A stretch of 64,000 nt of DNA from Flectobacillus roseus (lineage in GTDB: Bacteria; Bacteroidota; Bacteroidia; Cytophagales; Spirosomataceae). Position numbers and translations under genes: made by a program. Below, piece by piece: positions 26,057 through 34,419 of the stretch. The first letter of the stretch is position 1; each line of letters opens with the position of its first letter. The notes beneath the pieces are model-generated. The model saw only the letters and a list, made by a program, of their open reading frames with translations. It ran no database searches and had not been told where the DNA came from. The stretch lies in assembly GCF_030056665.1 (NCBI RefSeq), contig NZ_JASHIG010000010.1; one strand, given 5' to 3'.

Positions 26057-26443
26057 TTACCAATCTTTAACAATGATTTTGGTAGGAGGGGTTTTGTTTT
26101 CCTCAATGCCCATAGACTCCACTCTTTTGATGATTTCAGACTGTTTTCCTGCTTTCATAAAATCAGCTTGTTGGGTGGTATAGTCAGCACGTAGCTCTTC
26201 TACTTCAGCTTTGGTTTTGTCTATTTGGTGAATCAAGCTCTCCGAGTGTAGCGATGACGCAATGTAGAGGACAATCAAAAACGATAGCCAAAGTAAATAG
26301 CGCAATTGATACGCAGGGAACTCCCCCCCAAGGAGGCGATCCATGTTGAAAATTGTATCAATAATTGAAAATAGCCCCTTGCCATTACTCTTGCGAGTAG
26401 AGCTAGATTTGGGTGTTACATTCTTCGAAACGTTTCTTGCCAT
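26057..26443 (-). CDS. ftsL: FtsL-like cell division protein
   Basis: This is a 128-residue bitopic membrane protein. A basic, Ser/Asn-rich cytoplasmic tail (1-45) precedes one membrane segment (about 47-65) and a short periplasmic coiled coil (about 68-110). Sequence similarity is weak, as is usual for FtsL, but size, topology and the position between rsmH (23 bp) and ftsI (137 bp) identify it. FtsL links the FtsQB complex to FtsWI. Confidence 0.85.
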   Translation of the reverse strand: MARNVSKNVTPKSSSTRKSNGKGLFSIIDTIFNMDRLLGGEFPAYQLRYLLWLSFLIVLYIASSLHSESLIHQIDKTKAEVEELRADYTTQQADFMKAGKQSEIIKRVESMGIEENKTPPTKIIVKDW

Positions 26444-26466
26444 TGTTGGGAGAAGGTTGAGAGTCG

Positions 26467-27378
26467 TTACTTAGACAATGTTGCAATACGAAGTTTGGCG
26501 CTACGAGAACGGTTGTTGCGAGCTAATTCGTCAGCAGAAGCCTCAATAGGTTTGCGAGACACAGCTTCTAGCGGTTTGTCAACAGTTCCGTAAACGATGT
26601 CTTTTTGAAGTTCACCATAGAAGTTGCCTGATTTTATATAATTTTTCACAAGACGATCTTCTAACGAGTGGAAAGTCATAATACACAAACGACTGTCAGT
26701 ATCGCGCAATAGTTCTGGGGTTTGTTCAAGGAATTCTTGAATGACATCCAATTCCTGATTCACTTCGATACGAATGGCTTGGAATACCTGTGCAAAATAA
26801 CGGAACTCCTTAAATTTTGGCGCATATTTTTCCAAAATTGCTTTAAGTTCGCCCGTAGTATTGATAGGCTGATTCATTCGTTCTGAGCAGATAGCACCAG
26901 CAAGTGTACGAGCATTTTTGATTTCGCCGTACATGCCAAAAATTTTATGCAGTTGCTCTTCAGGGTACTTATTGATAACAGTATAGGCCGATACTTCTGC
27001 TTTTTGATTCATACGCATATCGAGTTCGCCGTCAAAACGAGTTGAAAACCCACGAGTAGGCTCGTCGATTTGGTGCGATGAAATACCAAAGTCAGCCAAT
27101 ATCCCGTCTACTTGTTTGACACCGTGTAGGCGAAGATATTTTTTGATATATCTAAAGTTGGCTTCAATAAAAACTAAGCGTTTATCATCAATAAGATTGG
27201 CATTCTTTTTAGCATCTGGGTCTTGGTCAAAAGCATAGAGTTTGCCTTTTTCGCCAAGTTTTTCCAAAATTGCTTTAGAGTGCCCGCCTCCACCAAAAGT
27301 GACGTCAACATACACGCCATCGGGGCGTATATTGAGTCCTTCTACGCACTCATGAAGCATTACAGATTCGTGATACAT
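26467..27378 (-). CDS. rsmH: 16S rRNA (cytosine1402-N4)-methyltransferase
   Basis: RsmH methylates N4 of C1402 in the ribosomal P site using S-adenosylmethionine. The 303-residue length is normal. Motifs are the start Y-H-E-S-V-M-L-H-E, the SAM loop F-G-G-G-G-H-S (28-34), D-F-G-I-S-S-H-Q-I-D, and T-F-H-S-L-E-D-R-L-V-K. It is the first gene of this dcw block; mraZ, its usual upstream neighbour, is absent here. Confidence 0.97.
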   Translation of the reverse strand: MYHESVMLHECVEGLNIRPDGVYVDVTFGGGGHSKAILEKLGEKGKLYAFDQDPDAKKNANLIDDKRLVFIEANFRYIKKYLRLHGVKQVDGILADFGISSHQIDEPTRGFSTRFDGELDMRMNQKAEVSAYTVINKYPEEQLHKIFGMYGEIKNARTLAGAICSERMNQPINTTGELKAILEKYAPKFKEFRYFAQVFQAIRIEVNQELDVIQEFLEQTPELLRDTDSRLCIMTFHSLEDRLVKNYIKSGNFYGELQKDIVYGTVDKPLEAVSRKPIEASADELARNNRSRSAKLRIATLSK

Positions 27379-27422
27379 GATTTTTAGGGTATGAAGTGAT
27401 TAAAGCGAGTTGTTTAAGGGAT

Positions 27423-27511
27423 AAGTGCCAAAGGCACAAGGCATAAAGTGAAAGTTTTTTGAGTGCTTGATTCCCTCTAATAACTCTGTGGCTTTGTGCC
27501 TGTTCCCTTAT
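27423..27511. repeat. GGCACAAAGCCACAGAGT-type repeat, diverged copy
   Basis: The segment 27481-27510, read on the minus strand, contains GAACAGGCACAAAGCCACAG and corresponds with one or two changes to the 30-base repeats at 41991 and 54805. A second GGCACAAGGC word occurs at 27434. Confidence 0.5.
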
Positions 27512-27618
27512 TTCCATAAGGACTACTTTTTTCTCTGGTTAATAAAAGACCAATTCCCACAAAAATACAGAAAAACTTATCAGCATTCTAGTGCAATTTG
27601 AGAAACCTTTTTTCTTTC

Positions 27619-28509
27619 CTAAGCCAGCATCATACTAAGCACGCCGAGTATCATGAGAATTTTGCAGGCATCACTCAAAAAAGCAAAATCTTTTGATTTG
27701 TCTGCATATACCAAGCGGTAGGTCAAAAAGGCCAAAGGAAGCATCAATGCCATAAAAACATATCCAATACGACTATGTGGAAGCTGAGTTGCCAAAATGA
27801 AAAGTAAAGCTGTGAAGATGGCGATAAGGCCATAAAGGAGTAATTTGGTACGGGCGATTCCCCAGATGATTGGTAAGGTTTTGCAACCATGTTTTTCGTC
27901 ACCTTTGAGGTCTTCCATATCTTTGATAATCTCTCTGATCAAGGTGATTTCAAAGGAGAAGATTGCATAAATCCATACCTCGCGCTGATGCCCAGGGTAG
28001 TGTACTGCCAATACCAACAACGAAAATCCCGTGAGAATGGCAATCATTAAGTTACCCCAAAACGGCAAACGTTTCAATTGATTGGAATATAACCACAAGC
28101 AAAATACGGCTAGGAGATTGACTAAGAAGACTTTTTTACCCACAAATAAACCTAAAAGAAGCCCTGCTACATTGAAGATTTGATTGATGACCATAGCCCA
28201 ACGACGTTTGATATATCGCCCAATCACTACCCGATGCGGTTTGTTGACTAAGTCTATTTTGATATCATAATAGTCGTTGATAATATAGCCAGATGCAGCA
28301 ATAAAGAGCGTAGAAAGCACAATAAGAGCCAGCTGGTAATCTAGAAAGACCTCGATTACATTACTCCACGTCAAATCTGCTTCTAGGATTAAGAAGATTC
28401 GAGTGAAGTATTGGGTAAAAGCAATAATCAGCAAGTTAGGCCATCTAATAAGCCGAACAAATGCCAAAATTGATTGTCCCAAGGTGACTTTGTGAGAAGT
28501 ATCTTTCAT
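27619..28509 (-). CDS. UbiA-family prenyltransferase, geranylgeranylglycerol-phosphate geranylgeranyltransferase-like
   Basis: This is a 296-residue integral membrane enzyme with about eight to nine membrane segments. The two Asp-rich motifs that hold Mg-diphosphate are intact: N78-D-Y-Y-D82-x3-D86 and D197-M-E-D200-x3-D204. UbiA enzymes attach a prenyl chain to an aromatic or polar acceptor. The I-R-E-I-I-K-D-M-E-D-L-K-G-D second motif is the form seen in Bacteroidota proteins annotated as geranylgeranylglycerol-phosphate geranylgeranyltransferase; the acceptor here is not proven and a quinone-pathway role is an alternative. The gene stands alone. Confidence 0.85.
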   Translation of the reverse strand: MKDTSHKVTLGQSILAFVRLIRWPNLLIIAFTQYFTRIFLILEADLTWSNVIEVFLDYQLALIVLSTLFIAASGYIINDYYDIKIDLVNKPHRVVIGRYIKRRWAMVINQIFNVAGLLLGLFVGKKVFLVNLLAVFCLWLYSNQLKRLPFWGNLMIAILTGFSLLVLAVHYPGHQREVWIYAIFSFEITLIREIIKDMEDLKGDEKHGCKTLPIIWGIARTKLLLYGLIAIFTALLFILATQLPHSRIGYVFMALMLPLAFLTYRLVYADKSKDFAFLSDACKILMILGVLSMMLA

Positions 28510-29021
28510 GAAAACAAAATTACGCGCTTTGTTTTATATGTTGTAACGAGTTGACGAGGTTATCTGTTAAAAGCCAATCAAGAAAAAATCTACTATTTTT
28601 TACAAAATAGATTTATTAGCCACTTGCAATATGGTCAATTATCTACCTAACATGAATACCCTTGAAGAAATTCTATCAGTTGGGGAGAAAATTTTGATTT
28701 TTCGGTGTTGTATTCTCAAATCATCTTTTACCAAAGAAGGAGGAAAATTATAAATTACGTTTGTTAAGCAAAAAGTTTTTCAAGATTCATGATAAATCTG
28801 TTGTCCTTTTGGCTTATTCCCAAATGATTACAGCCCAGAGATTAAGACTCTTGGCTAAATGATGATACCAAATGGTAACTGTTCCATAAATATTATTCTA
28901 TTTTGTAATTTTAAACAGTAGCGAGTAATAAAAAGTGATTCTTATTAGATTGTTCGTTATTTCGACAATCTAATGTGAAGTACATCAGACTACCATCAAA
29001 CACTCAATCTCAAGTAATTCA
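28510..29021. other. Gene-free stretch between the divergent UbiA and bshA genes
   Basis: About 510 bases. It must hold both promoters, though only a TAATTTTG-like box (28515-28522, minus) very close to the UbiA ATG was seen. A possible 33-codon frame at 28652-28753 and a hairpin at 28944-28974 are the only other structures. Confidence 0.5.
28944..28974. promoter_or_regulatory. 10-bp inverted repeat in the bshA leader
   Basis: ATTAGATTGT (28944-28953) and ACAATCTAAT (28965-28974) are exact inverted repeats with an 11-nt spacer, 48 bases before the bshA ATG. It could be an operator or an mRNA leader hairpin; there is no T-tract. Confidence 0.35.
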
Positions 29022-30179
29022 ATGAAAATCGGAATAGTATGTTATCCCACTTATGGCGGTAGTGGTGTTGTAGCCACAGAGCTTGGAAAAGCACTTGCCA
29101 AAGCAGGGCATGAAGTACATTTTATTACCTACAGTCAACCGTCGCGTTTAGATTTTTTTAATGAAAATATTTATTACCACGAAGTAAGTGTATCAAGTTA
29201 CCCTTTGTTTCAATACTTGCCGTATGAGTCGGCTTTGGCGAGTAAAATTGTCCATGTGGTATTGACTGAAAAGCTCGATTTGTTGCACGTACACTATGCG
29301 ATTCCACATGCTTCGGCAACGTATTTGGCAAAGCAAATTCTGAAATCTAAAGGGGTACATATCCCTTTTATTACTACGCTTCATGGTACTGATATTACCT
29401 TGGTAGGCAAAGATCCTTCTTTCGAGCCAGTGGTAACTTTTTCAATTAATGAGTCTGATGGGGTAACTGCCGTGTCTGAAAGTCTCAAAAATGATACTTA
29501 TGAGGAATTTGAAATTATCAGTAATATTCAAGTGATTCCGAATTTTATCGATTTAGAGCGTTTTAAAAAACTCAGAAAAGACCATTTTAAAATTGCCATA
29601 TGTCCTCATGGCGAAAAACTCCTCATGCATACGTCCAACTTTAGAAAAGTAAAACGTATTGAAGATGTAGTGAGAGTTTTTCATTTGGTAAATCAGAAAA
29701 TACCAAGCAAATTACTATTAGTGGGCGATGGCCCTGAGCGTACTTCTATCGAAATGCTTTGCCGTGAGTTAGGTGTGCAAAACGATGTACGTTTCTTGGG
29801 TAAGCTCGATGTTATTGAGGAGGTTTTGTCATTGGCAGATATCTTTTTATTACTGTCAGAAAAAGAAAGCTTTGGTTTGGCAGCACTTGAGGCAATGGCG
29901 TGTGAAGTACCTGTGATTTCGTCAAATGCTGGCGGTATTCCAGAGGTAAATGTACATGGAGTAACGGGTTTTATCAGCGAAATAGGCGACGTAGAGGATA
30001 TGGCCAAAAATACCATTTATATTCTCGAAGATGAAGAACGTTTACAAACCTTCAAAGGTAATGCCCTCGACAGAGCCAAAGAATTTGATATTGCGAATAT
30101 CTTACCGTTGTATGAGCAATATTATGAGCAAATCACAGCAAAGAGCTGGAAGTTTCCTGAAAAAATGTTCGTAGATTAG
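29022..30179 (+). CDS. bshA: N-acetyl-alpha-D-glucosaminyl L-malate synthase
   Basis: BshA joins GlcNAc from UDP-GlcNAc to L-malate, the first step of bacillithiol synthesis. It is a 385-residue GT-B glycosyltransferase (GT4 family). The N-terminal domain opens with M-K-I-G-I-V-C-Y-P-T-Y-G-G-S-G-V-V-A-T-E-L-G, the signature start of BshA. The sugar-nucleotide site is E282-S-F-G-L-A-A-L-E290, with G-G-I-P-E-V downstream. The H-G-T-D-I-T motif (121-126) is also present. Bacillithiol genes are common in Cytophagales. No bshB or bshC is adjacent. Confidence 0.94.
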   Translation: MKIGIVCYPTYGGSGVVATELGKALAKAGHEVHFITYSQPSRLDFFNENIYYHEVSVSSYPLFQYLPYESALASKIVHVVLTEKLDLLHVHYAIPHASATYLAKQILKSKGVHIPFITTLHGTDITLVGKDPSFEPVVTFSINESDGVTAVSESLKNDTYEEFEIISNIQVIPNFIDLERFKKLRKDHFKIAICPHGEKLLMHTSNFRKVKRIEDVVRVFHLVNQKIPSKLLLVGDGPERTSIEMLCRELGVQNDVRFLGKLDVIEEVLSLADIFLLLSEKESFGLAALEAMACEVPVISSNAGGIPEVNVHGVTGFISEIGDVEDMAKNTIYILEDEERLQTFKGNALDRAKEFDIANILPLYEQYYEQITAKSWKFPEKMFVD

Positions 30180-30245
30180 GGCAATTGTGTCAGGAGGATG
30201 TGAGAAGTTAGTCATATAAAAAATATAGCGCATAGATATACTTAC

Positions 30246-30288
30246 AAAATTGAGCATGATGACGGTTGGTTTTGTTATGCTCAATTTT
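30246..30288. terminator. 12-bp hairpin downstream of bshA
   Basis: AAAATTGAGCAT (30246-30257) and ATGCTCAATTTT (30277-30288) pair perfectly around a 19-nt loop, 67 bases after the bshA stop. It is probably a terminator. Confidence 0.55.
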
Positions 30289-30434
30289 ACGGTGAAAAAT
30301 GCTAAATAATGTCAGGTTTTGAGCCAAAATGCTCTATCTAAAATTTGAGATTAAAACTATCATTAAAAACTTTTGATCCTTTAATAACTAGACTGAATAT
30401 GTTGAAAAATACTTATGTTTCAACGTATTCATTG

Positions 30435-31730
30435 ATGCCTATGACACCCAATATTCCCGAAACTACCAAAAAGCGTGTGGTAATCATTGGCGCAGGATTT
30501 GGTGGTTTGAAAATTGCCAGAGACCTAGCCGATAGCGAAGACTTTCAGATAGTGTTGATTGATAAAAATAATTATCATCAATTTCAACCTCTTTTTTACC
30601 AAGTAGCCACCGCAGGCTTAGAGCCATCAGCCATTTCATTTCCGCTACGATTGGCCTTCCATTATTACAAAGATGTTCATGTTCGTATTACCGAAGTTAC
30701 CGAATTGCGTACCGACTCGCAGGAGATTATCACGCAATTGGGCGCTATCAGTTATGACTATCTGATTTTGGCGATAGGGGCAGATACAAACTTTTTTGGA
30801 CAAAAAAATATCCAAGAAAAGGCGCTACCGATGAAATCAGTGGGAGAGGCTTTAGGTTTGAGAAATCGCTTGTTAGAGAATTTTGAAAATGCCTTGGTAT
30901 CTGACAGTGATGATGTTCGTCAAGGATTAATGACAGTGGTAGTTGTGGGTGGAGGCCCTACTGGTGTGGAAGTATCAGGTACTTTGGCTGAAATGAAACG
31001 CCATGTATTGCCGAAGGACTACCCTGAATTAGATTTTGATTTAATGAAAGTATATATCGTTGAGTCAGGAGGGGAATTGTTGGGGCCGATGTCAAAAAAT
31101 GCGCAAATCAAATCGAAGGAATATCTGGAGCAATTGGGGGTTAATGTTTTTCTAAATACCCGTGTAACCGACTTTGATGGTAAGTATGCGTATTTGAACA
31201 ATGGTGAAAAAATCCGCACGAATAATTTAGTTTGGGCAGCAGGAATTAAGGCTAACTTTATCGAAGGACTAAATCCTGAAATATTGGCTCGCGGAGGACG
31301 AATTAAGGTAAACAGGTATAATCAGATAGAAGGTCATCAAAACATTTTTGCCATTGGCGATGTTGCCTTTATGATCGAGGATGATTATCCAAATGGTCAC
31401 CCACAGGTGGCACAGCCTGCTATTCAGCAAGGAAAACTATTGTCAAAAAACCTTCCAAGACTTTTAAGAGGAAATCCATTGGAGGAATTTACCTATAAAG
31501 ATTTGGGTTCGATGGCCACTGTTGGGCGCAACTTGGCAGTTGTGGATTTACCCTTCTGGAGATTTCAAGGGTTTTTTGCATGGTTGACATGGATGTTTGT
31601 ACACCTAATGTCGATTGTTGGGGTTAAAAATCGCCTTTTGATTTTTATTAACTGGTTGTGGAATTATGTTACCTACGATCAATCTTTGAGACTCATTATA
31701 AAACAAAAATCACCCAAAGCCGAGGATTAA
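30435..31730 (+). CDS. ndh: Type II NADH dehydrogenase (NAD(P)/FAD-dependent oxidoreductase)
   Basis: NDH-2 passes electrons from NADH to quinone without pumping protons, at the inner face of the membrane. The open frame starts at TTG 30345; ATGs at 30435 and 30441 precede the FAD fold V-V-I-I-G-A-G-F-G-G by about 14 residues, so 30435 is chosen (431 residues). A second Rossmann motif V-V-V-G-G-G-P-T-G-V-E binds NADH. The A-I-G-D-V-A stretch contacts FAD. The C-terminal W-x-F-x-G-F-F-A-W-L-T-W-M-F-V-H-L segment is the amphipathic membrane anchor of NDH-2. Confidence 0.9.
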   Translation: MPMTPNIPETTKKRVVIIGAGFGGLKIARDLADSEDFQIVLIDKNNYHQFQPLFYQVATAGLEPSAISFPLRLAFHYYKDVHVRITEVTELRTDSQEIITQLGAISYDYLILAIGADTNFFGQKNIQEKALPMKSVGEALGLRNRLLENFENALVSDSDDVRQGLMTVVVVGGGPTGVEVSGTLAEMKRHVLPKDYPELDFDLMKVYIVESGGELLGPMSKNAQIKSKEYLEQLGVNVFLNTRVTDFDGKYAYLNNGEKIRTNNLVWAAGIKANFIEGLNPEILARGGRIKVNRYNQIEGHQNIFAIGDVAFMIEDDYPNGHPQVAQPAIQQGKLLSKNLPRLLRGNPLEEFTYKDLGSMATVGRNLAVVDLPFWRFQGFFAWLTWMFVHLMSIVGVKNRLLIFINWLWNYVTYDQSLRLIIKQKSPKAED

Positions 31731-31821
31731 CGGAGAATAAAACAGATTAGAACAGTATGAAAAAATGATGAATTGTGATAAAAATCAATAAAAATTAGGA
31801 ATTAGGAACTTTAAAAGTTTG

Positions 31822-31829
31822 TATCTTTG
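31822..31829 (+). promoter_or_regulatory. -7 box candidate for the hydroxylase gene
   Basis: TATCTTTG matches TAnnTTTG and lies 93 bases before the ATG at 31923, predicting a leader of about 90 bases. Confidence 0.4.
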
Positions 31830-31922
31830 TTGTTATAATTCAATAATAAGACCTCATTCCTATTAAAATTATTGTTTTAGTGCAATTTTAATAGAAGGAC
31901 AACTCATCATGTATATTACGAT

Positions 31923-32573
31923 ATGGAAGCGAATCAGAAAAAAATGAGACCCAAAAACAGTGGTACCAAACAATTGTTTGAAAACCCAATTCTAGAGAAA
32001 CTGTCGAGAACTCACATTGCTGTTCCTGTAACGATGTTCTTTGTATCTGGAGCGGTTTTAGGGTGGTATGCATTTACTTACACAGATCTTTCAAATGGTT
32101 TGATTGGTTTGCTGTTTGGTATTGGTGCTATCACATTCACTTTTATCGAATACTGGGTACACAGAAGTGTTTATCATATCGACCCAACAACTGAGGCTCG
32201 TGCCAAATTCCAATATGTAGCTCATGGCGTTCACCACGAATATCCAAAAGATAAAACTCGTTTGGCTATGCCTCCTGTATTAGCTATTGTAGTGGCTGTA
32301 ACCTTGTTTTCAGTATTTTTTGTGTTGATGGGCGAAGCTGCCTATGCATTTTTCCCAGGATTTATTTGGGGATATGCTAGTTACTTGTTGGTTCACTATG
32401 CTGTACATGCGTATGCGCCACCAAAAAATTTCCTGAAGCAATTGTGGATCAATCATGCAGTACACCATTATAAAGATGGTAACGCAGTGTTTGGTGTATC
32501 CTCGCCACTTTGGGATTATGTTTTTGGGACAATGGACACTATGGACAAATCAAAAGTTTCAGAGAATTTGTAA
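31923..32573 (+). CDS. Fatty acid hydroxylase / sterol desaturase family membrane enzyme
   Basis: This is a 216-residue di-iron membrane oxygenase with four predicted membrane segments. The His clusters that bind the metals are present in order: E-Y-W-V-H-R-S-V-Y-H, H-G-V-H-H-E-Y, H-Y-A-V-H-A-Y and N-H-A-V-H-H-Y-K-D-G-N. Relatives hydroxylate the alpha carbon of fatty acids in sphingolipids or act on carotenoids or sterols. The first His box and size suit the fatty acid 2-hydroxylase-like group; the substrate is inferred only. A second ATG nine codons in is a possible alternative start. Confidence 0.85.
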   Translation: MEANQKKMRPKNSGTKQLFENPILEKLSRTHIAVPVTMFFVSGAVLGWYAFTYTDLSNGLIGLLFGIGAITFTFIEYWVHRSVYHIDPTTEARAKFQYVAHGVHHEYPKDKTRLAMPPVLAIVVAVTLFSVFFVLMGEAAYAFFPGFIWGYASYLLVHYAVHAYAPPKNFLKQLWINHAVHHYKDGNAVFGVSSPLWDYVFGTMDTMDKSKVSENL

Positions 32574-32581
32574 GAAATATA

Positions 32582-32719
32582 GATGAATTGAGTGCATGAG
32601 TGATTATTTTTTAGTGCACTTCATCCTTAGAGACGCAATATTTGCGTTTAGAGGTTTTTCATCATAAGTTAAAGCATGAAAAAAGGCGGTCGAAATAAGT
32701 TTTTCGATCGCCTTTTTTT
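32582..32719. repeat. Composite intergenic repeat, copy 3
   Basis: It begins nine bases after the hydroxylase stop with GAATTGAGTGCATGAGTGAT, continues with a GAGACGCAATATTTGCGT palindrome (32628-32650), and ends in a GGCGGTCG hairpin terminator, the same order as the copies near 10.1, 11.9 and 38.2 kb. Confidence 0.7.
32679..32719. terminator. Bidirectional terminator between the hydroxylase gene and folK
   Basis: A-run plus GGCGGTCGAAA pairs with TTTCGATCGCC plus T-run; one G-T wobble interrupts an otherwise perfect stem. It separates two convergent genes. Confidence 0.8.
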
Positions 32720-32780
32720 ATGATTCGTTTTGATTTTTTTCCTTGTAAACAAACTTTTCTTTAAGGGGTAATTGATTAGT

Positions 32781-32833
32781 TGCAACCAACATCCGATATC
32801 CGAAATAGACGGTTTTATAATCTTTCGTACACT
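32781..32833. repeat. Dispersed element, copy 3, forming the 3' end of folK
   Basis: Read on the minus strand, GTGTACGAAAGATTATAA and the following TTTCGGATATCGGATGTTGG correspond to one end of the elements at 23624 and 44791. The first 18 bases encode V-Y-E-R-L-stop of folK. Confidence 0.65.
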
Positions 32834-33321
32834 TTAATCCAACCATTATCAGGGCAATCCTGTAGCATTTGTAAGGTTGTTTTTTGTAAAATAGGATGAA
32901 CCCAATCGGGAGCAACATCTGCAAGGGGCACTAGCACAAATTTCCGCTCTTGTACGAATGGATGCGGAATTACCAATCGAGCATCGTCAATAATCAAATC
33001 ATCGTAATAAATAATATCAATATCGATACAGCGTTCGCCCCATTTCTCTACTCGTACTCGTCCTAGCTCATTTTCTATTTTTTGGATTTTTTCTAAAATC
33101 TCGTGTGGAACGAAGGAAGAATTTTCAATTTTTAATATCAAATTCAAAAAACCTGCTTGATTTAAGTTGCCCCAAGGCTCAGTTTCATAAATATTTGAAA
33201 TAGAAAGATTTGTACTTATGTTTTGTCGGATAAGTTGTATCGCCTGATTCAAATTCTCTTCACGATTGCCCAAATTTGAGCCTAGAGACAGAAAAAGCGT
33301 TTGGAGTTTTGGCACTTGCAT
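32815..33321 (-). CDS. folK: 2-amino-4-hydroxy-6-hydroxymethyldihydropteridine diphosphokinase
   Basis: FolK transfers pyrophosphate from ATP to the pterin in folate synthesis. The 168-residue protein has L-S-L-G-S-N-L-G-N-R near the start, E-T-E-P-W-G, R-V-E-K-W-G-E-R-C-I-D-I-D-I-I-Y-Y (metal-binding Asp pair) and P-H-P-F-V-Q-E-R-K-F-V-L-V-P-L. Its last five codons and stop coincide with one end of a dispersed repeat, so the C-terminus may have been replaced or trimmed by that element. It stands alone, convergent with the hydroxylase gene. Confidence 0.93.
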   Translation of the reverse strand: MQVPKLQTLFLSLGSNLGNREENLNQAIQLIRQNISTNLSISNIYETEPWGNLNQAGFLNLILKIENSSFVPHEILEKIQKIENELGRVRVEKWGERCIDIDIIYYDDLIIDDARLVIPHPFVQERKFVLVPLADVAPDWVHPILQKTTLQMLQDCPDNGWIKVYERL

Positions 33322-33453
33322 TGTATTTTTAATATGTACGATTAATACTGATACGTATATCAGCCATGAAAATTTTGGTGCTTACGCTATTGCCAGAAAG
33401 CATTACAAAGTTAGTTTTTGTAGTACTAGTTTAACACTCAAACGTGGAATATT

Positions 33454-34014
33454 ATGAAGAACAGGATTGTAAATAGGGGAAACTTGCTTATTTCAGAGCC
33501 TTTCTTGGGCGACCCTAATTTTGAGCGAAGCGTAGTGTTAATTTGTGAGCATCATAATTCCTACGGGTCTTTTGGTTTGGTGCTCAATCAAACCTCTAAT
33601 CTAGTACTGGCGGATGTCCTAGAGGAAAATGTATATCCTGATGTTCCCTTGTTTATCGGTGGACCTGTTCAGCAAAATACCCTGCATTTTGTGCATCGCC
33701 GACCAGATTTGATTGACGGTGGACAAGAGTTGCTCAAAGGTGTTGTATGGGGTGGAAATTTCGAGCAAGTAAAACGTCTTTTGAATAATGGCGTGCTTCA
33801 CCCTGAAGATATTCGATGCTTTTTGGGCTATTCAGGTTGGAGCGGAGGACAACTCAAAGACGAACTCGAAAAAGATTCTTGGATTGTGGCTTCGGCGACT
33901 TCAGAAATCGTATTTGATACACCTTCCGACTCTTTTTGGCGAACAGTTCTTAAAGGCATGGGGGGCGATTTTAAGGTAATGGCTAATTATCCGACAGACC
34001 CAAGATTGAATTGA
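33454..34014 (+). CDS. YqgE/AlgH family protein
   Basis: This is a 186-residue cytoplasmic protein of the UPF0301 (YqgE/AlgH) family. The signature start R-G-N-L-L-I-S-E-P-F-L-G-D-P-N-F-E-R-S-V is present, followed by G-L-V-L-N-Q, G-G-P-V-Q-Q-N-T-L, and F-L-G-Y-S-G-W-S-G-G-Q-L. The length is normal. The biochemical role of the family is not firmly established. It is transcribed divergently from folK with a 132-bp gap and ends before its own terminator. Confidence 0.92.
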   Translation: MKNRIVNRGNLLISEPFLGDPNFERSVVLICEHHNSYGSFGLVLNQTSNLVLADVLEENVYPDVPLFIGGPVQQNTLHFVHRRPDLIDGGQELLKGVVWGGNFEQVKRLLNNGVLHPEDIRCFLGYSGWSGGQLKDELEKDSWIVASATSEIVFDTPSDSFWRTVLKGMGGDFKVMANYPTDPRLN

Positions 34015-34081
34015 TTTTCTGTAGAAACGTAACTCTTTACGTGTTATACAACCAAAAATATCTTTTTGACATTTTACAAAG

Positions 34082-34117
34082 CAGCCGACACAGATATTTG
34101 TCGGCTGTTCTTGTTTT
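34082..34117. terminator. Terminator downstream of the yqgE-like gene
   Basis: CAGCCGACA (34082-34090) and TGTCGGCTG (34099-34107) pair perfectly with an 8-nt loop and are followed by TTCTTGTTTT. Confidence 0.8.
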
Positions 34118-34419
34118 AGAGACAAAAATGTTAAACTATCTAAAAATGGAATGATTCTGGTAAGAAAATGTTTTACTTAGAGCAATAATTCAGAATAAGT
34201 AAAAGAAGTGTCTTATTACTCGACAAACAGAGTAAAGGGCATTTAGGTCTTTAGACTTGGTTACTCACTTTATTAATAAAGTTGTAAACTATTTAAAAAT
34301 TAAGTCCAAAGCGAAGTCTTGAAATGAGAACTGGCTATACTTCCGAAATCAAAAAAACAAATTCGAAATAGGTTAAAAAGTTCACAATTCATCATTCACT
34401 AATTCATAATTAATCAAGC
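34118..34419. other. Gene-free stretch before the 171-residue membrane protein
   Basis: About 300 AT-rich bases. Around 34331-34375 the words CTTCCGAAATC and ATTCGAAATAGG look like decayed fragments of the dispersed element seen at 23624 and 44791; no gene is evident. Confidence 0.4.

Noticed and set aside
28652..28753. Possible 33-residue small protein (M-N-T-L-E-E-I-L-S-V-G-E-K-I-L)
   Set aside because: The frame is open and starts with ATG, but there is no promoter, no homology that I recognise and no neighbour support; it stays below reporting level as a gene.
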